Origin: Siphonodentalium dalli
Lineage: Eukaryota > Mollusca > Scaphopoda > Gadilida > Siphonodentaliidae
Length of the DNA stretch: 64,000 nt
Direction of reading: 5' to 3'
Assembly (NCBI GenBank): GCA_032622095.1
Contig: CP136061.1
Coordinates: 198,948,244 to 199,012,243, forward strand
Below the pieces are notes generated by a model, which did not search any database, had not been told where the DNA came from, and was given only the letters and a program-made list of their open reading frames with translations. Positions within the stretch are counted from its first letter, which is position 1, and each line of letters starts with the position of its first letter. Made by a program: the position numbers and the translations under genes. This document shows positions 10,854 to 21,774 of the stretch, one piece after another.

Positions 10854-12558
10854 GTAAGCCGGTTGACTCGTTTGGTGTCCTCTATTTATTCAATCGACTC
10901 CGAACAAGTTCGTGGCAACTCATCACTTAATTGTGGTCGGTGTGCACTCATCACTAATGAAAAATCTACGATTCACAAGTAAAATACATTTATTTAAAGC
11001 AGGGTTTAATATATTGCTGACTACATGTGCTTTCTTTCAGTAAAAATAACATTAGTAGCAATATGTTTGGTCCAAGCAGAGAAAAAGCATGAAAATAGAG
11101 AATGTTCGTGGAATACACCAGTAAATACATCGTGCAAAATCCTCCGACTGACGGAGCAAAACACATGTGAGTTTGGACACACATGAGGTATCAGCTTGTT
11201 TGAAAAATAGCGTAGCATATGTTCGTACACACTAAATCGAGAGTAGCTAGATTTGGGTAGCTTAAATTTTAAAGCTACTTTTATAGCTAAATAAGCTACT
11301 TAAATATGCTATTTTTGCTATTGGACAGGTAGGTACACGACGCGGAACGGGGTAGTTAAGCGATGTCTATTCGTGATTGGTTCTATAACTGCACGTGACA
11401 ACCTATTCAAATAATGGCGGACGTTCCACGAGTCGAGATGTCATCCATCTGAAAGTAAAATGTATAAATTTTGAAATGTTTAATATTATAACTAAATGAA
11501 TGTGACATTTTATTGTCGAGGTACGAACTTATTGTCACGGGTACGTCATTCCCTTGACTCGTTACAACAAATCGGCCGTTAGTTTTCTGCGCTAAACCGC
11601 GTGACTCTATTTTGGTTTAATTTAATTTGGATAATTATTATAGGACATCGTGTTCGTAAACCATGGTAAGTTTGTTTTTTTAGTATCGTATACACGCATA
11701 GGCGTGAACTTTTTATATGAAATATGACATTTCACGTTCAATTAACTTTTGAAGCGATCCAATTTAAGTCACCTGGTCACACTCACAGATGACTGAAAGT
11801 GAAAGTACCTCGAAAATTATTTATCTGTATCTCTAGACTGTATATATTACAGTGCAGGAACCACTTCTGGTTGTAGACGAACTGGTCCTGATGCTACCAG
11901 CCTACCATGGCTGAGTAACCTTATAACCCTGTGGTGACCTCAGTCAGTAGCCAGGTAGCGTTCTTTAACGTGCACACACCGAGGTGTGTACACGGGTCAG
12001 CCACACAATGTGTGCGCCCGATCGGACACTGGCGACAGCATACTGTCTACTGTTGCACCACGACAAAATACATGGACAAGTGTTGTTATGGAGGGAAGTC
12101 GGCATTTTGCATTCAGATCTTTATTCAGTGATCATGGATGAGACTTTTCAGTCTGACAAACTTGGTATCTGACCGAGTTCTGATTTTTGTCAGAATACAT
12201 TAGGACCAGGTTGCGTTCCCCGGTCTGCTAGCATGAGAGGCCAATACGCTACCGACTCCCCCTACATAGATGCACCAAGTGAATATTTATTTTTTGGTTT
12301 TATTATCTGTTCGTTGTTGATGATGGGGTTTTCAAGTCTTAACATGTTATACATAGATGCACACAGTGAATATTCATGTCTACACATTCTCAAAACATGT
12401 GTTCCTCTCAACCGCGTTGGAACTGCCATGAGTATGACACCATGTTGAAAAATTATCAACATGGTTCTAGTGTAAATGCAACACGGTTGTAACATTACTC
12501 CAAAGCAGTTGTAATTTTCAATGTGGGCGTGTTAGCCGTCAATGCAATATAACAAGGT
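10854..12558. other. Intergenic region with minor repeats
   Basis: No gene is supported. A cluster of AGCTA/TAGCT words lies at 11240-11320. A 25-bp phrase TACATAGATGCAC...AGTGAATATT is repeated at about 12264 and 12351. A CpG-richer patch at 11330-11450 includes ATTGG, CACGTGAC and ATGGCGGAC, and an ATG directly followed by GTAAGT occurs at 11663; these are discussed as a weak promoter or first-exon candidate in the findings. Confidence 0.5.
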
Positions 12559-12706
12559 CTGTATAGGGGAGGCCAAATTCACATTTAATAATGAATTGTG
12601 CTTTAGCGCAAATAATTCCACTTAAGCGCAATCAATTACCACATATTGTGCTTAAGCGCAAAAAGCGTAATTGTGATGTGCTTTAGCACAAAAAGCGTAA
12701 TTGTGA
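12559..12706 (+). mobile_element. Partial, diverged copy of the left end of element K
   Basis: TATAGGGGAGGCCAAATTC followed by TTTAATAATGAATTG and several GTGCTTTAGCGC/CTTAAGCGC words matches the left end of the element at 13247. Only this end is present and no matching right end lies nearby, so it is a truncated relic. The GCGC-type subrepeats have drifted further than those of the 13247 copy. Confidence 0.7.
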
Positions 12707-13489
12707 CTACTATCTAACCTACCCATAAACTATTTGCATGACCTAGCAACACAAGAGGATAATTGGGCTAATTTTAACCTGTACTCAACAGTCAACTGTG
12801 AGTATGCGTTCAACAATGATAATCCCTAAGGCTAATTAATACATATTATCAGCATCCCTCTATCCAAAGAATTGATGTCTTCTTCCCGGAACTCTAGTAA
12901 TTGTTTGTATGATGTTTTTTAATGTATTTTTGCACAGATTTGGGCCCTTACTATCATACTATGGCCATATCCTATACATGCATATGAAATCACTGCATGA
13001 GGGCTTGCTTACCTCATATGGTTTACTTATTGAGGGGGCGGACAGCAGACCGTGTTATAGGCCCCTGTGTTTGGACCCATCACGATTTATTTTCTACCCA
13101 TGACCACATTGAATCCGCAGTTTATTATTTATATTTATATACTTTAAATTCATTATCAACTAGGATTGTCTGTCTTTCCCACTATTTATTCAGCGGTATG
13201 TAAATGTAGGCATATATTAATCTCAGTTAATTCAAGTAGTTAACCGTATGGGAGGCCAAATTCACATTTATTAATAATTGCGCTTCAACGCATTTCAATT
13301 GCGCAATTCAATTACGCTTCAGTGCAATTAATTGCGCTTCAGCGCAACTCAAAAATAATTGCGCTTCAGCGCAATTAATTTTTCATATATTGCTAAACCC
13401 CCCAGTTAATTAATGAAAATCCAATAGAAAATTAATTGGGCTTCAGCGCAATTCAATTTGGCTTCAGCGCAATTATTTTCCCAACTAAA

Positions 13490-13655
13490 ACAGAACGTAC
13501 CGATATTGCGATTTGCCCCAACTAATACAGAAGCTAATGCTATTGCAAGTCGCCCTGACTGAAGCAAGATAATTATATTGCGAGTCTATCCGACTACAAC
13601 AGAAGTCGCGAATCACCCTGAAGTATACAGAATATAATGCTATTGCATGTAAAAC
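13490..13655 (+). repeat. 38-45 bp minisatellite inside K, left block
   Basis: About four diverged units of the type CCCGACTAATACAGAAG plus TAATGCTATTGCGAGTCG. The same unit reappears at 14590-15190, on the other side of about 900 bases without visible repeats. Confidence 0.75.
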
Positions 13656-14589
13656 AAATATTTGAGTGCAGGACAAAATATCAGGTACCAGATGAGTGGT
13701 GACTGATATTTGAAAATTCCTTAATCAAGTTAATGGCACCTGACATATTATTTCTGGCACGTATGCCGGGGTGGGCGGGTGGGAAGATCAAAGCCACCAA
13801 CAAGCAATTTTTTCCGCAACTAAAAAAACTTTTCCTGCTTGTTTTTTTTGAGAGAAATAATGTAATTCTAACTGGTAAACTGACTGCAGGCAGTTATCGT
13901 GTTGTATTTTGTTGCAACTTTTGAAATCCAAGATGGCCGCTAGAAGCCATGTTTTTTTGGCCAAATGACCTCAAAATTATTCATTCCTATTTACATGTCC
14001 ATGTTAACAGAACTGGAGAAATCTGTCAATTATTTCGACATGACAACATGCACAATGCTGACAAATAACATTTATTTTATACTGGAATTTCCAAGACCTA
14101 CATCTTACAACAAAAACCGAAACGAAATGCAGAGGTATGACACTGCTTGTTATTAGTCTGAGTCTCACGATCCACTGTGAGGAATGGAGAAATTTACTAC
14201 ACCTATGACTGATAAACACAAATTTACACAACAAAATTCATTTGATAAGATTTTCAGAAAATGCCACGACATTAACCCCGATCGAAAAATATCTATTACG
14301 TTCCACCATATTCCGGTTTTTAGAACAACTGTTTTTTCCACATATTATTTTTATCCCTGGGGAAACCCAGCACCCACACAGAAAAATAATTTTGATTTAT
14401 AGTGCCGGTATTCTTGCAAAAAGAAGTCGCTACCAAAAACAACCACATATAAAAACTATTCAAATATAACAGACAAGCATCACGACCAGCATATTCAGAT
14501 TTGCATCGGGAAATAATAATGGAAATATTAAGTATACAGTGAGTCAGTGACAGCGCTCAGGTGCTTAATAGGCTATAGCCAATGCAATT

Positions 14590-15190
14590 TTCTTCCCGGA
14601 CAAAACAGAAGGATATGAGAAGGTACAGGTATTGCAAGTCACCTTGACTAATACAAAGGTATCACCCCTCCCCTGAATAGGTATCGCAAGTCACCCCGAC
14701 TAATACAGAAGGTAATGCTTTCGCGAGGGGCCCTGATTAAAACAGAACATAATTGCTATTGTAAGTCGCCATGATTAATCAATCCCATCGAGAGTAGCCC
14801 AAACAAATAAAGAAGATAATCCAAAAGTGAATCACCCAGATAATACAGAAGATAATGCTATTGCGAGTCGGCCCAACTGAAACAGAAGATAATGCTATTA
14901 TGAGTAGCCCTGACTAAAACAGAAGCTAATTCTATTGCGAGTCTTCATGATTAATAGAGAATGTAATCCTATCACGAGTAGCACCGACTAAAATAGAAGG
15001 AATATGCTATTGGCAATGCCATCCTGATTTGACCCGATTCGTACAGATTATAATGCTATCATGAGATGCCCCGACTAAAACAGAAGGTACTGGTTTCGCA
15101 AGTTGCCCCGACTGATACATAAGGTAATGTTATCGAGAGTCGCACCGACTAAACCAGAAGGAAATGTTTTACGAGTCGACCTGAAGGGAA
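14590..15190 (+). repeat. 38-45 bp minisatellite inside K, right block
   Basis: Roughly 14 diverged units of the type GACTAAAACAGAAGGTAATG + CTATTGCGAGT. Unit length varies through small indels. Shortly downstream, a phrase containing TGATAATGGAATAACC and CTATTCAGGG occurs twice, at about 15213 and 15382. Confidence 0.8.
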
Positions 15191-15609
15191 TGCTAGTATT
15201 ATGTGGTGAATTTGTGATAATGGAATAACCCACCTATTCAGGGAGCAAATATTACATTTGAAATTTTGATTAGCATATAACCTCATAATAACATAATTAG
15301 ATAGCATTGTTCTGACATCATATAAAATTCATAGCAAATTGCATAGCTGAAGCGCAATTGGTGGTTATCCCATATGAATTGATGATAATGGAATAACCTA
15401 TAGCTATCTATTCAGGGGTGTAAGCTTGTAAAAGAATTGCGCTTCATCGCAATTGAATTGCGCTGAAGCGCAATTGATATGAATCAAGCTCGATTGCTCT
15501 TCAGCGCAAATGGATTGTGCTTCAGCGCAATTGGATTGTGCTTCAGCGCAATTATTAATAAATGTGAATTTGGCCTCCCATATAACCGGTCATGAAAATC
15601 CTGTACGTA

Positions 15610-15771
15610 CAGAAATGCCCTAATTAATCGACTCCATAATCACAGCAGAATTATGGGTAAATTTTAAGGATTAAGTCGGAAATATGGCTTGCTGCCATTC
15701 ATTGGAAAGCTTTCGCCGAGAGCTTCCCGATGAATGGCAACAAGCCATATTTCCATCTAAATCCTTTGTCA
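15610..15771. mobile_element. Foldback MITE (PIF-like), copy 1, 3' end missing
   Basis: It starts CAGAAATGCCCTAATTAAT, then CGACTCCATAATCACAGCAG. Its centre is an inverted repeat: GGAAATATGGCTTG..GCCATTCAT opposite ATGAATGGCAACAAGCCATAT. The outer right arm seen in copies 2 and 3 is absent here. The family is recognised by comparison with 17756-17946 and 58171-58278. Confidence 0.75.
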
Positions 15772-15864
15772 GACTGCAATAACGGAAAATTCAATCTAGA
15801 AATTTTGAAATGCTTTTGTGACTGCAATAACGGTAAATTCAATCTAGAAATTTTGAAACGCATC
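15772..15864 (+). repeat. 48-bp direct repeat, two copies
   Basis: GACTGCAATAACGG followed by AAATTCAATCTAGAAATTTT begins at 15772 and 15820 with only a few differences. It abuts the truncated right end of the MITE. Confidence 0.85.
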
Positions 15865-16639
15865 CACATTTGACCTATGCCATATTCAATCGCAAAGTTT
15901 TTAGTTCACAAATACCATATCAGGGTATCTTTATTTTCATGTTAACTAAACACATAGTAATTCAGTTAATATTATACATGTACATTGTTTTTTCAGCATA
16001 TATGTATGAGGTTGGTCACTGCAACATTGCAATTACATCAACAGTGCAGGTACATGTACGATTGTCCATGTCTTTGAATATGTCAGTGACATGAAAGAAA
16101 TCTGACATTCAATTTGGCTGGTGTAGAAAAGTCATACCCGCTCGCTTTTTGAAGCCTATTTTTCTTAGTTGTATGCTATTGCTACATGTATCTGTTGTTA
16201 GTAGCATAATATGTGTGGTCAGGCTATACTCACAGTATAAAGGGTGCAGGGCCGCTTATGTTTCGGCGAGAATCCAATTCTAGATTCTCGTAAATATTCT
16301 CGCACATTACCGTGGATTATCATGAAAAAGTATGTATGGATTCTCACAAAATCAGATGAAATATATGCCCTGGGGTGATTGTGTTAAATTTGACACATAT
16401 ACCAGTACCTGTCCATTCTGTTTTTATTGATTTAAATGCCTGTAGCCTTGTGAAACAAAAAGTTCTGGCCATAGAGGTGGCTTTGTATGCCAGAGATTGG
16501 TCTTGTCAGCCAGAGAGGCAGCACATCGAATGGTAGGTGTGGTTCTACCATGTGGAATAAGCTCAGTTAAATTAACCCATACATACCGAATGTTGGTTCA
16601 TCCGTCCATATGTTTGCTTTTGGTTGATAACATTAGATA
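15865..16639. other. Intergenic, nothing recognised
   Basis: Short open frames only. An imperfect inverted pair around GAGAATCC...GATTCTCG lies near 16268-16290. Confidence 0.5.
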
Positions 16640-16885
16640 GTCTCAACTGAATTGGGAATGAAATTTGGTATGTGGGTTCTGCCCACAAATTTTAACCGCA
16701 AGCATTTCCCTTTTTGTTGGAATTGGCAATACATTTTCATCTCTCTAGCCCAAAAATAAAAGTCAAGTTTAAATATTTGGGTTTTGCCACCAATTTTCAC
16801 CAGGGATATGCCATTTGTTGGAATTGCCACGACCAAGTCTAAATTGCCTGAGATAACTTGAGCAACACTTTTGAAAAAATGTTCA
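16640..16885 (-). repeat. Diverged dimer of about 110 bp
   Basis: Two units share GGGTT(C/T)TGCC, then TTTTGTTGGAATTGGCAAT or its variant. The outer unit carries ATGAAATTTGGTATGTGGG, the same core phrase seen in several other repeats of the window. An 86-residue minus-strand open frame spans both units but shows no domain. Confidence 0.6.
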
Positions 16886-16893
16886 AGTATCAC

Positions 16894-17440
16894 ATAACAG
16901 TGAGTTTATGTGGTCAGCCATTCAAAATGTATCCACATGGCACATATTACTAATTAGCCCTTCTAGATTTCATTCAATGCGCAAATGAATAAATTTGCAA
17001 ACAATATTAAAGTCCATATAACCATTAGTACATCTCATATACATGTAAAAGTAATAATACCCTGTATCTCCTATGATATGTGCCCAATTGGGTTAACATT
17101 TTGAACATACATGTATGTGTTAAATCCAGTACATTGAGTGAGTAAATTATCCAGTTTGATTTTCTAACTTTCTTCTGAATGTCGCTTCATTTGAATGTCG
17201 CTTCATTTGAACTTTTGCCCTTATCAAAAAACAAGTCTGGAAAATGTTTGTCATTGCTCCCTATGGGAGACTCGCATATATAAAATAATGCATTGGCACA
17301 GGGTTTTTTGTAAAATTTCAAGAAGATCCATTCATGGAAGGGTTGTACAGTAAAGTCATTGAGACAATTTCTTTTTTGATGATTGGTCATCCGTATCATT
17401 TCTACAAAATTATCACCTTACAATTTACTTGGCTACACAA
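16894..17440. other. Intergenic, nothing recognised
   Basis: No gene. A 16-bp tandem duplication (TGAATGTCGCTTCATT) stands at 17176-17207. Confidence 0.5.
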
Positions 17441-17442
17441 TT

Positions 17443-18780
17443 TTACTGTGTGATCGCCACATAACATTTTTTTAAGAGTATATATGTCCATATTTTGATG
17501 CGGGTGCTGGCGGGTGTAGAGTATTCTCGGATAGAATAAATATACCCAAAGCAAAAACTAAGCAAGGGGCACCCAATGGTTGAGTCTGGGATATTTGGCA
17601 CTTGGTGCATGGCCAGATGGTTTGGTGGGGAGGGTCGCCATCTTGATACTTCCAACTGCACCCAACCCCTTGAATGACACAAACAAAGTTCGCATAATTC
17701 AATTTGCAAAACCCCATGGGGCTTGATATTTCCTAACTTTTCCATCAGAGACTAATAATAATGCCCTAATTAATGGACTCAATAACCACAGCAGGATTTA
17801 GTAGGAAATATGGCTTGTTGTCATTCACCGCAAACGTCTCGGAGAGCTTTCCGATGAATGGCAACAAGCCACATTTGCGACTAAATCCTGAAAATTTATC
17901 AATAATTATGCTGTGGTTACGGGGTCGATTAATTAGGGCATTACTGTAAATGGTAGCATATTCTAAATGGATCAGTAGTCTTGTGGCCACTATCCATGCA
18001 GGGGATGAAAAGGATGGTTCGGCCCAGTATGACAATTTATTTAGATCTGAACATAAAAATTACAAACTCCTAACACCTACATGTAATTGTCTGTGATATT
18101 GATGAATGCCAGGAAAATTTGCACCCCAATTTATGGTGTTTAAAAAAATATAATTAGCAGCTTTAACTGGCCACTGAGAACATCATAGGGCAAATAGGTC
18201 GGACGGCCTGGTGGTATCTGAACATGAAAATTGTTCATTCTTAGCATCTAATCTGGCCTCAAGATGTTCAAATTGGGGGAAATTTCCAACCTGATACCCA
18301 CCCAAATGTTGGGAAAATTGCAAACTAATGGCCATTTCAGTCCAAAGTTTTGCAAATAAAAGGAATATATGCAAATGTTCTAAAATAAACAAATATGTCA
18401 CTAATAAATTGAACATTGGAAAATCAAACCTAATTTTGGTATAATTTCCAACTAAATGTGTGAGGTTTGGCTATGGGGGGGGGGTAATACCCCTGCATAA
18501 CCAGCCCATGTCATAACGCCCCTGTCTGGCACCCCATGACAAAAGGGTGGCCTTGCATTCACTGATGATGATAAATCATCAATATTATATTTTGTTGGAA
18601 AACAGGGAGGGGCTACAACCGGGAGATCTGCAGTAGTCTGCCCGGTAGATATAATCGAGAGATATCCTGATGCCACCCATATTGGAAAAGATATAAAGTA
18701 GACCACATACGGAAATCATGGGGACAATAAGAAGGCACGCATGTGCTCTCATAACCACAAAACTACACGAAAGTCATCAC
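17443..18780 (-). mobile_element. Partial inverted copy of element R3
   Basis: On the minus strand this follows 7790-10070 of the R3 element: 17443-17745 matches 9740-10070, 17995-18110 matches the 9600-9690 region, 18230-18450 matches 8210-8400, and 18600-18780 matches 7830-7900. Identity is moderate with many indels. It is interrupted by the MITE at 17756-17946, and R3 provides the empty site. Neither terminal motif of R3 is retained. Confidence 0.65.
17756..17946. mobile_element. Foldback MITE (PIF/Harbinger-like), copy 2, TAA duplication
   Basis: The outer ends TAATGCCCTAATTAAT and ATTAATTAGGGCATTACTG are inverted repeats, and the centre folds through GGCTTGTTG and CAACAAGCC arms. TAA flanks it on both sides (17753-17755 and 17947-17949). 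In the related R3 copy, near 9740, the flanks read through CTACCATTTAGTAG with a single TTA, the reverse complement of one TAA: an empty site. A 3-bp TWA duplication is the mark of PIF/Harbinger elements. It carries no coding sequence. Confidence 0.8.
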
Positions 18781-18845
18781 AATCAACTCAAATACTATAT
18801 ACCAGTACATATATAATTTCATTATCTATATATATATTTTGAAGA

Positions 18846-18890
18846 CCTCTGTTTGCCTGTATGTCTGTCTGTATGTATGTATGTCATTTA
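18846..18890 (+). repeat. Degenerate (TGTC/TGTA)n microsatellite
   Basis: TGTATGTCTGTCTGTATG-type repeats lead into CGGGACGAAACTTGGTACG, the same microsatellite-plus-core arrangement seen at 19740-19805 on the opposite strand. Confidence 0.8.
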
Positions 18891-19010
18891 TACAAATCTA
18901 CGATTCTCAACCGATCGGGACGAAACTTGGTACGTGTGTGTACTGTGTAGTTTGACCAGGTGGTCGTCGTTGTCGTATTGGCGAGCCCGTGCGACGCCCG
19001 TGCAGCGCAT

Positions 19011-19345
19011 GCGCAGACGAGATCTCGGAAACGGGTGGAGCTATCGACTTGAAATTTGGTATGTGAATGTATCTTGCCCCGGATACGAATTTTATCGGGT
19101 CGCCGAGCCCGTGCGACGTCAGCTTCGCGTATGCGCAGACCAGATCTCGGAAACGGGTAGAGCTATCGACTTGAAATTTGGTGCATGCGCAGACGAGATC
19201 TCGGAAACGGGTGGAGCTATCGACTTGAAATTTGGTATGTGAATGTATCTTGCCCCGGATACGAATTTTATCTGGTCGCCGAGCCCGTGCGATGCCAGCT
19301 TCGCGAATGCGCAGACCAGATCTCGGAAACGGGTAGAGCTATCGA
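19011..19345 (+). repeat. Alternating 121/54-bp tandem repeat with GAGATCTC core
   Basis: GCGCAGAC(G/C)AGATCTCGGAA starts at 19011, 19132, 19186 and 19309, steps of 121, 54 and 123, giving a higher-order unit of about 176 bp. Each copy continues with GAGCTATCGACTTGAAATTT. The long units add a CCCCGGATACGAATTTTATC and CCGAGCCCGTGCGACG segment. The same block is present, inverted, near 21410-21640 and direct at 53401-53725. Confidence 0.9.
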
Positions 19346-19982
19346 CTTGAAATTTGGTTTTTGAATAGCCCGGACAACGTCGGGCTCATCGGCGAGTATC
19401 ATATATATTCGGTCTCTAAAAGCCCTTAAATGCACTGGACATGCGATGTCTTTGCGTTCCTGTTGCGCAAATTCTTGTATAAAAAGTGCGTCTTTTTCAG
19501 ACAAAGCTCAAACATACTGGTAACATCTGACTAGACAAGACATAGAAACCGCTAATCCCATCACCGGTCAAACAAGATAACCCTTCAAAAAATAAGATAA
19601 CACGGCCAACCACAGGAACATACACCATGGATAAATACACTGTCAAATGCACAGCGTTTTTATGTTTACCCATACCATAGTATGATAAACATAGTGTCGT
19701 TGTCCGGATTGACCACTCGTCGTTAGTCTGTCCCGTCCGTCCGTCTGGCTGTCTGTCTGTAGACACTTTATGCAAACAATTTCTATCCGACCGGAACCAA
19801 ATTTTGTATATGGGTTTCTCAGCCCAAAATACAGATCGAGTGAATATGGGTTTGATCCGACCATATTTAACTGAGTTATGGGCCTTTTTCCAAAAAAATT
19901 ATTCTCTTAAAAAAAAAATAAAAAAAATTTAGATTGGTTTTCTTGCTCAATTTAACATAAAAATGAATATGAATCAGTATTA

Positions 19983-20158
19983 AATAAATAGAGAGTAATC
20001 AATTGGTTCCGAGAATTACGTTAAATAATTCACGAGAGGTGAGAGACGTCGGTAAGAAACGAGTGCGCGTTAGCGCACGAGTTTCTTACCCAAACGTCTC
20101 TCGCCTCGAGTGAATTATTGAACGTAATTCTCGGAACTAATTGATTACTCTATTTATT
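19983..20158. repeat. 176-bp near-perfect hairpin, copy a
   Basis: The arms run from TAAATAGAG..TAATCAATTGG through GAATTACGTT and CGGTAAGAAAC to a GTGCGC-GTTA-GCGCAC tip centred at about 20070, then back. Mismatches are few. It may be a foldback MITE; the outer ends TAAATAGAG / CTCTATTTA give a short TIR, but I cannot define a target duplication. Confidence 0.9.
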
Positions 20159-20595
20159 ACACTTCTGCATCAATTTGGTTCGCCAAATACGATTAAAGCG
20201 TTTTCAATGGAAATAGGCATGGGATGGAATTGGTTAATTGGGTTTTAAGTCGCTGTGGTGACTCGGGGGTAACATTGGCAGAGTTATAATGGTGTTAGTT
20301 TTTCAAATTTTGCTACTTAAATTTTATTTTTTTAAATATTTAAACAAAAATTATTTCATTATATATTATTTTTATTTATTACACTCCTATGCGCGATTTC
20401 CATTGAAAACGCTGTTAATTAAAATTGGTAATGTCACTAGTGAATTATGTCATTTCCCGTGACGTCATTGACGTTACGTCGCTTACTGATCTAGACTGAA
20501 TTTTCTATGGTTGATCTTTATCCACATCGGGACTTTTAAGCATTCATTCTGTGTGTTTTAATCGTATTTGGCGAACCAAATTGATGCAGAAGTGT

Positions 20596-20771
20596 AATAA
20601 ATAGAGTAATCAATTAGTTCCGAGAATTACGTTCAATAATTCACTCGAGGCGAGAGACGTTTGGGTAAGAAACTCGTGCGCTAACGCGCACTCGTTTCTT
20701 ACCGACGTCTCTCACCTCTCGTGAATTATTTAACGTAATTCTCGGAACCAATTGATTACTCTCTATTTATT
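20596..20771. repeat. 176-bp hairpin, copy b (mirror of copy a)
   Basis: The exact mirror image of 19983-20158 within the large inverted repeat, with tip CGCGCACTCG at about 20683. Confidence 0.9.
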
Positions 20772-21646
20772 TAATACTGATTCATATTCATTTTTATGTT
20801 AAATTGAGCAAGAAAACCAATCTAAATTTTTTTTATTTTTTTTTTAAGAGAATAATTTTTTTGGAAAAAGGCCCATAACTCAGTTAAATATGGTCGGATC
20901 AAACCCATATTCACTCGATCTGTATTTTGGGCTGAGAAACCCATATACAAAATTTGGTTCCGGTCGGATAGAAATTGTTTGCATAAAGTGTCTACAGACA
21001 GACAGCCAGACGGACGGACGGGACAGACTAACGACGAGTGGTCAATCCGGACAACGACACTATGTTTATCATACTATGGTATGGGTAAACATAAAAACGC
21101 TGTGCATTTGACAGTGTATTTATCCATGGTGTATGTTCCTGTGGTTGGCCGTGTTATCTTATTTTTTGAAGGGTTATCTTGTTTGACCGGTGATGGGATT
21201 AGCGGTTTCTATGTCTTGTCTAGTCAGATGTTACCAGTATGTTTGAGCTTTGTCTGAAAAAGACGCACTTTTTATAAAAGAATTTGCGCAACAGGAACGC
21301 AAAGACATCGCATGTCCAGTGCATTTAAGGGCTTTTAGAGACCGAATATATATGATACTCGCCGATGAGCCCGACGTTGTCCGGGCTATTCAAAAACCAA
21401 ATTTCAAGTCGATAGCTCTACCCGTTTCCGAGATCTGGTCTGCGCATTCGCGAAGCTGGCATCGCACGGGCTCGGCGACCAGATAAAATTCGTATCCGGG
21501 GCAAGATACATTCACATACCAAATTTCAAGTCTATAGCTCCACCCGTTTCCGAGATCTCGTCTGCGCATGCACCAAATTTCAAGTCGATAGCTCTATCCG
21601 TTTCCGAGATCTGGTCTGCGCATACGCGAAGCTGACGTCGCACGGG

Positions 21647-21774
21647 CTCGAGGCGAGAGACGTTTGGGTAAGAAACTCGTGCGCTAACGCGCACTCGTTT
21701 CTTACCGACGTCTCTCACCTCTCGTGAATTATTGAACGTAATTCTCGGAACTAATTGATTACTCTATTTATTAC
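21647..21774. repeat. Hairpin, copy c, joined to the inverted-repeat arm
   Basis: It begins at CTCGAGGCGAGAGACG in the middle of the left hairpin arm and completes the tip and the other arm to CTCTATTTATTA. The tip is in the flipped orientation relative to D2. This is the breakpoint of the inverted duplication. Confidence 0.85.

Larger units (their letters stand above)
13247..15582. mobile_element. Element K: 2336-bp TIR element with TAACCG target duplication
   Basis: The termini TATGGGAGGCCAAATTCAC and GTGAATTTGGCCTCCCATA are exact inverted repeats that continue about 35 bases (TTTATTAATAATTGCGC). TAACCG stands directly outside both ends (13241-13246 and 15583-15588), a 6-bp target duplication. 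Just inside each end are clusters of GCGCTTCAGCGCAATT, itself a hairpin word, at about 13290-13475 and 15345-15555. The interior holds two blocks of a 38-45 bp minisatellite and no transposase, so the element is non-autonomous. I cannot assign a superfamily from these ends. Confidence 0.8.
19104..21650. repeat. Large inverted repeat: two 1094-bp arms, 359-bp loop
   Basis: Arms 19104-20197 and 20557-21650 are reverse complements about the centre 20377, with only a handful of differences (for example near 19160, 19233 and 19476). The loop 20198-20556 is itself an inverted copy of 21807-22160. The right arm stops at CACGGGCTCG and joins AGGCGAGAGACG at a shared CTCG. The right arm agrees with D2 where the arms differ, so the left arm has the private changes. 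Confidence 0.92.

Noticed and set aside
18853-19242. 129-codon + strand frame in the 121/54-bp repeats
   Set aside because: It translates a tandem repeat whose unit lengths are not multiples of each other, and the same repeat on the other strand is equally open.
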